This document shows positions 5,895-8,362 of a DNA stretch of 8,362 nucleotides, piece after piece; the stretch's first letter is position 1, and every line of letters begins with the position of its first letter. The stretch covers positions 1-8,362 of the forward strand of contig CAMIWY010000053.1 of assembly GCA_946402595.1 (NCBI GenBank), read 5' to 3'. The position numbers were made by a program, and so were the translations under genes. Origin of the DNA: an uncultured Clostridia bacterium. GTDB taxonomy: Bacteria > Bacillota > Clostridia > Peptostreptococcales > Anaerovoracaceae. The notes under the pieces are model-generated. The model saw only the letters and a list, made by a program, of their open reading frames with translations, had not been told where the DNA came from and did no database searches.

Positions 5895-8362
5895 ATGGCA
5901 GATAATCAGAAGATAATCAACATAGCAGTTATTGCTCACGTAGACGCAGGCAAATCCACTCTCGTGGATGCTCTCCTCGCTCAGTCGCACGTTTTCCGTG
6001 ACAACGAGCAGGTAGTCGACTGTGTCATGGACTCCGATGCTATCGAGAGGGAGAGAGGGATCACCATCTACTCCAAGAACTGCTCGATAATGTACAAGGA
6101 CTACAAGATCAACATCGTGGATACTCCGGGACACGCTGACTTCAGCTCGGAAGTAGAGCGTATCATGAAGACCGTGGACACCGTTATCCTGCTCGTTGAC
6201 TCAAGCGAAGGACCTATGCCGCAGACGAGATTCGTACTGAACAAGTCACTGCAGCAGGGGATCAATCCTATTCTGTTCATCAACAAGATAGATAAGAAGG
6301 ATGCGAGGATCGATGAGGTTGTTGACGAGACATACGAGCTCTTCATGGATCTTGAGGCCAATGACGATCAGCTCGATTTCCCGATCCTCTACGGAATAGC
6401 CCGTCAGGGAATAGCTGTAAATGACCCTTCAGAGGTTGAGGGCATCAGCATCGGTGACGGACAGACCAAGATCAAGAAGTCGCCTAAGGGATTCGGCGGA
6501 CTCAACATCGAGCCTCTGCTCGAGTGCATCGTAAATCACTGCGATCCGTATCCTGCTAGGGACGAAGAGCCTCTGCAGATGCAGGTATCCACTCTTGCCT
6601 ATGACGACTATATCGGCAGACTGGGCATCGGAAGGATAACAAGAGGTACCCTCAAGGAAGCTCAGATGGTCGCTGTAACCAAGGAAGACGGAAGCATCAG
6701 TAAGAATAAAATCAATCAGGTATTCGTATACAAGGGGCTCAGCAGAGTGCCTGTAAGCGAGGCAAGAAGCGGAGACATCGTAGTTGTATCCGGCATATCG
6801 GACATCTCCATCGGAGAGACTATCTGCGATCCTGACAATCCGGAATCGCTCGGAACCATCCACATCGAGGAACCGACACTTTCCATGAACTTCATGGTAA
6901 ACTCCTCGCCTTTTGCCGGCAAATCCGGAAAATATGTGACTTCAAGACACATCAAGGAAAGGCTGGAGAAGGAGCTCGAGGTCAACGTAGGACTTCTCGT
7001 GGAGCCTACAGATACAACGGATTCCTTCAAGGTATCCGGAAGGGGCGAGCTGCACCTGTCCATCCTCATTGAGAACATGAGAAGAGAGGGCTATGAGCTG
7101 GCAGTATCCAAGCCGGAAGTAGTCGTCAAGAGAGGAGAGAACGGCGAGAAGCTGGAGCCTGTTGAAGAGGTAGTCGTCAGCGTTCCTGATGAGTACACAG
7201 GACCGGTCATCTCCAAGCTCAACCTGAGAAAGGGCCTGATGAAGCAGATGTATTCAGAGGGCAACGGATACTCAAGGATAATCTATACAGCTCCTACAAG
7301 AGGACTGATGGGATACAGGACAGAGTTCATAAACGACACCCACGGTGAGGGCACTATGGTCAGGAGATTCGAGGGATTCGAGCCATGGAAGGGCGACATT
7401 CCTGACAGGATCAACGGTGTGGCTGTAGCTCAGGAAGAGGGACACTGCACTGCGTACGCCATCTTCACCATCCAGGAGAGAGTCCAGATGTTCGTCAAGC
7501 CGCAGGATCATGTCTATGAAGGACAGATCGTGGGAATGAACGCAAGATCAGACGACATGGTAGTAAATCCATGCAGAGCCAAGAAGGCCACAAACATGAG
7601 AGCTGCCGGAAGCGACGATACCATCAAGCTGACGCCGCCGAGAGTTTTCTCCCTAGAGGAGGCGCTGGAGTTCATCGCAGACGATGCTTCCTCGCAAGCC
7701 GTTACGGCTCCCACGTTCGAAGACAAACTGGAGCAATTGGAGCAAGAGCAGCAAGACCAGCCCAGAACGATCCTCGTTGTCGATGACAATGCGGACATGC
7801 GCAATTTCCTGACCAAGATATTGAGCCACGACTACCACATCGAGACAGCAGCGGACGGAGAAGAAGCAGAGAAAATTATCTCCAACAATCATATTGATCT
7901 GGTCGTCACAGACCTGATGATGCCGAAAGTGGACGGACTCCAATTGACGCAATGGATCAAGCAGCATAAAGACTTTGATTTCATTCCGGTGATCCTTCTC
8001 ACAGCCAAAACAGCCATTGAGAGCCGGCTGCAAGCGCTGGAATTCGGAGCCGATGACTACGTCACGAAACCTTTCGAACCCGAATACTTGCGCGCAAGGG
8101 TACAAAATATCCTCACGCAACGCGAACAATTGGAACAGAGTTACCGCCAGCGGCTGATGCGTTTAGAGCCGCAGAAGACGGACGATCCGCTTCCGGGAGA
8201 TGCTTTCCTCGCCAGACTACTGGATGTGATGGAGCGACAACTGGATAACAACACCCTCACCGTAGATGAATTGGTAGAAGAGATGGGAATGGGCAGAACG
8301 GTATTCTTCAACAAACTGAAGAGCCTCACCGGGCTGAGTCCGGTTGAGTTCATCCGCGAAAT
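5895..8362 (+). CDS. typA: Translational GTPase TypA/BipA, running in frame into a foreign response-regulator segment
   Basis: Residues 1-597 are a near-complete TypA/BipA, a ribosome-associated GTPase of the EF-G/LepA class implicated in stress adaptation and 50S assembly. G1 is AHVDAGKST (14-22), the switch-1 region is RERGIT (52-57), G3 is DTPGH (76-80) and G4 is NKID (130-133). A beta-barrel domain, EF-G-like domains (SGRGELHLSILIENMRREGYE) and the TypA C-terminal part (NTHGEG-like NDTHGEG, then VVNPC, LTPPRVFSLEEALEFI) follow. P-loop Ala18 replaces the His common elsewhere; I believe this is usual in clostridial TypA. Start ATG 5895 has AGGA 5 nt upstream. After D597 the expected TypA ending (about 10-15 residues, ELVEVTP-like) is replaced by an unrelated linker, receiver and AraC-type segment that reaches the window edge with no stop. 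The TypA call is very sure; the continuous fusion is probably not biological. Confidence 0.9.
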   Translation, partial: MADNQKIINIAVIAHVDAGKSTLVDALLAQSHVFRDNEQVVDCVMDSDAIERERGITIYSKNCSIMYKDYKINIVDTPGHADFSSEVERIMKTVDTVILLVDSSEGPMPQTRFVLNKSLQQGINPILFINKIDKKDARIDEVVDETYELFMDLEANDDQLDFPILYGIARQGIAVNDPSEVEGISIGDGQTKIKKSPKGFGGLNIEPLLECIVNHCDPYPARDEEPLQMQVSTLAYDDYIGRLGIGRITRGTLKEAQMVAVTKEDGSISKNKINQVFVYKGLSRVPVSEARSGDIVVVSGISDISIGETICDPDNPESLGTIHIEEPTLSMNFMVNSSPFAGKSGKYVTSRHIKERLEKELEVNVGLLVEPTDTTDSFKVSGRGELHLSILIENMRREGYELAVSKPEVVVKRGENGEKLEPVEEVVVSVPDEYTGPVISKLNLRKGLMKQMYSEGNGYSRIIYTAPTRGLMGYRTEFINDTHGEGTMVRRFEGFEPWKGDIPDRINGVAVAQEEGHCTAYAIFTIQERVQMFVKPQDHVYEGQIVGMNARSDDMVVNPCRAKKATNMRAAGSDDTIKLTPPRVFSLEEALEFIADDASSQAVTAPTFEDKLEQLEQEQQDQPRTILVVDDNADMRNFLTKILSHDYHIETAADGEEAEKIISNNHIDLVVTDLMMPKVDGLQLTQWIKQHKDFDFIPVILLTAKTAIESRLQALEFGADDYVTKPFEPEYLRARVQNILTQREQLEQSYRQRLMRLEPQKTDDPLPGDAFLARLLDVMERQLDNNTLTVDELVEEMGMGRTVFFNKLKSLTGLSPVEFIRE
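7650..7695 (+). other. Probable chimeric junction
   Basis: TypA similarity ends with LEFIADD (last codon 7683-7685), where the family normally continues ELVEVTP. The first CAA codon of the TypA frame is at 7695. Before it I count 19 Gln codons, all CAG; after it 11 CAA and 6 CAG. Arg shifts from about 28 AGA/AGG and 3 CGT to 9 CGN and 4 AGR, and TTG-Leu appears at least six times. A rare CTA at 7653 may already belong to the other source. The exact breakpoint cannot be fixed by eye; a short shared stretch around 7662-7685 is likely. Confidence 0.75.
7686..8362 (+). other. Fragment of a Bacteroidota-style hybrid two-component regulator (receiver + partial AraC HTH)
   Basis: In the same frame as TypA, residues 598-624 are an acidic, Gln-rich linker. 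Residues 625-740 form a complete receiver domain: TILVVDDN with acidic pair D630/D631, phospho-acceptor D673 in VVTDLMMP, T703 in ILLTAKT and K725 in YVTKPF. A linker of about 45 residues follows, then the first helices of an AraC-family DNA-binding domain (about 783-822, LTVDELVEEMGMGRTVFFNKLKSLTGLSPVEFI), cut by the window end. This receiver-linker-AraC order is the C-terminus of hybrid two-component systems that control polysaccharide use in Bacteroides and relatives. Their periplasmic sensor and histidine-kinase parts, which should precede it, are absent. Codon use (CAA, CGC, TTG) differs from everything upstream. I infer it derives from another genome. Confidence 0.85.

Noticed and set aside
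5936..5962. TypA P-loop with Ala in place of the common His (AHVDAGKST)
   Set aside because: EF-G-like P-loops have this form, and as I recall so do many clostridial TypA proteins, so it is probably normal for the lineage.
7653..8129. Minus-strand open frame of 158 codons opposite the receiver segment
   Set aside because: The plus-strand frame has unmistakable receiver motifs; the minus product has none and no ribosome site was seen.
1..8362. Search for CRISPR arrays, tRNAs, rRNA, insertion sequences, toxin-antitoxin or defence systems
   Set aside because: No regularly spaced repeats, cloverleaf-like segments, transposase motifs or terminal inverted repeats, and no such gene pair, were seen. 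The gaps are short and explained by promoters and terminators.

Overview
The window looks like a chromosomal stretch from an anaerobic, Clostridia-like member of the Bacillota. This rests on a ComEB-type deaminase, a TypA with the P-loop form I associate with clostridia, GGAGG ribosome binding sites, good sigma-A-type promoters, and coding regions in which Arg is mostly AGA/AGG and Gln mostly CAG. The last ~680 bases do not fit. They encode part of a Bacteroidota-style hybrid two-component protein and use different codons.

Layout. 1-932 (+): the C-terminal end of an AI-2E-family membrane protein, then 25 nt later a TetR/AcrR-type regulator. 933-1044: a strong bidirectional hairpin terminator between convergent genes. 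1045-2172 (-): a Trp-rich multi-pass membrane protein of unknown function (probably DUF5692), with a near-consensus promoter and possible operator dyads upstream. 2341-3709 (-): a probable comEB-dapB pair (dCMP deaminase, then dihydrodipicolinate reductase) closed by a terminator. 3710-3936: a divergent intergenic region with a hairpin plus T-run in the comEB leader and a good promoter for the rightward gene. 3937-5835 (+): a secreted or membrane-anchored DUF2207 protein. 5895-8362 (+): the TypA/BipA translational GTPase, whose frame runs without a stop into a response-regulator receiver domain and the start of an AraC-type DNA-binding domain.

The genes are mostly housekeeping or envelope functions: lysine/peptidoglycan precursor synthesis (dapB), pyrimidine deoxynucleotide supply (comEB), ribosome-associated GTPase (typA) and membrane proteins of unknown role. 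I see no defence system, CRISPR array, tRNA, rRNA or insertion sequence. The most notable signal is the TypA-receiver join near 7650-7695. The codon-usage break and the loss of the last TypA residues exactly there make an assembly chimera (or, much less likely, a real fusion) the main point to check.
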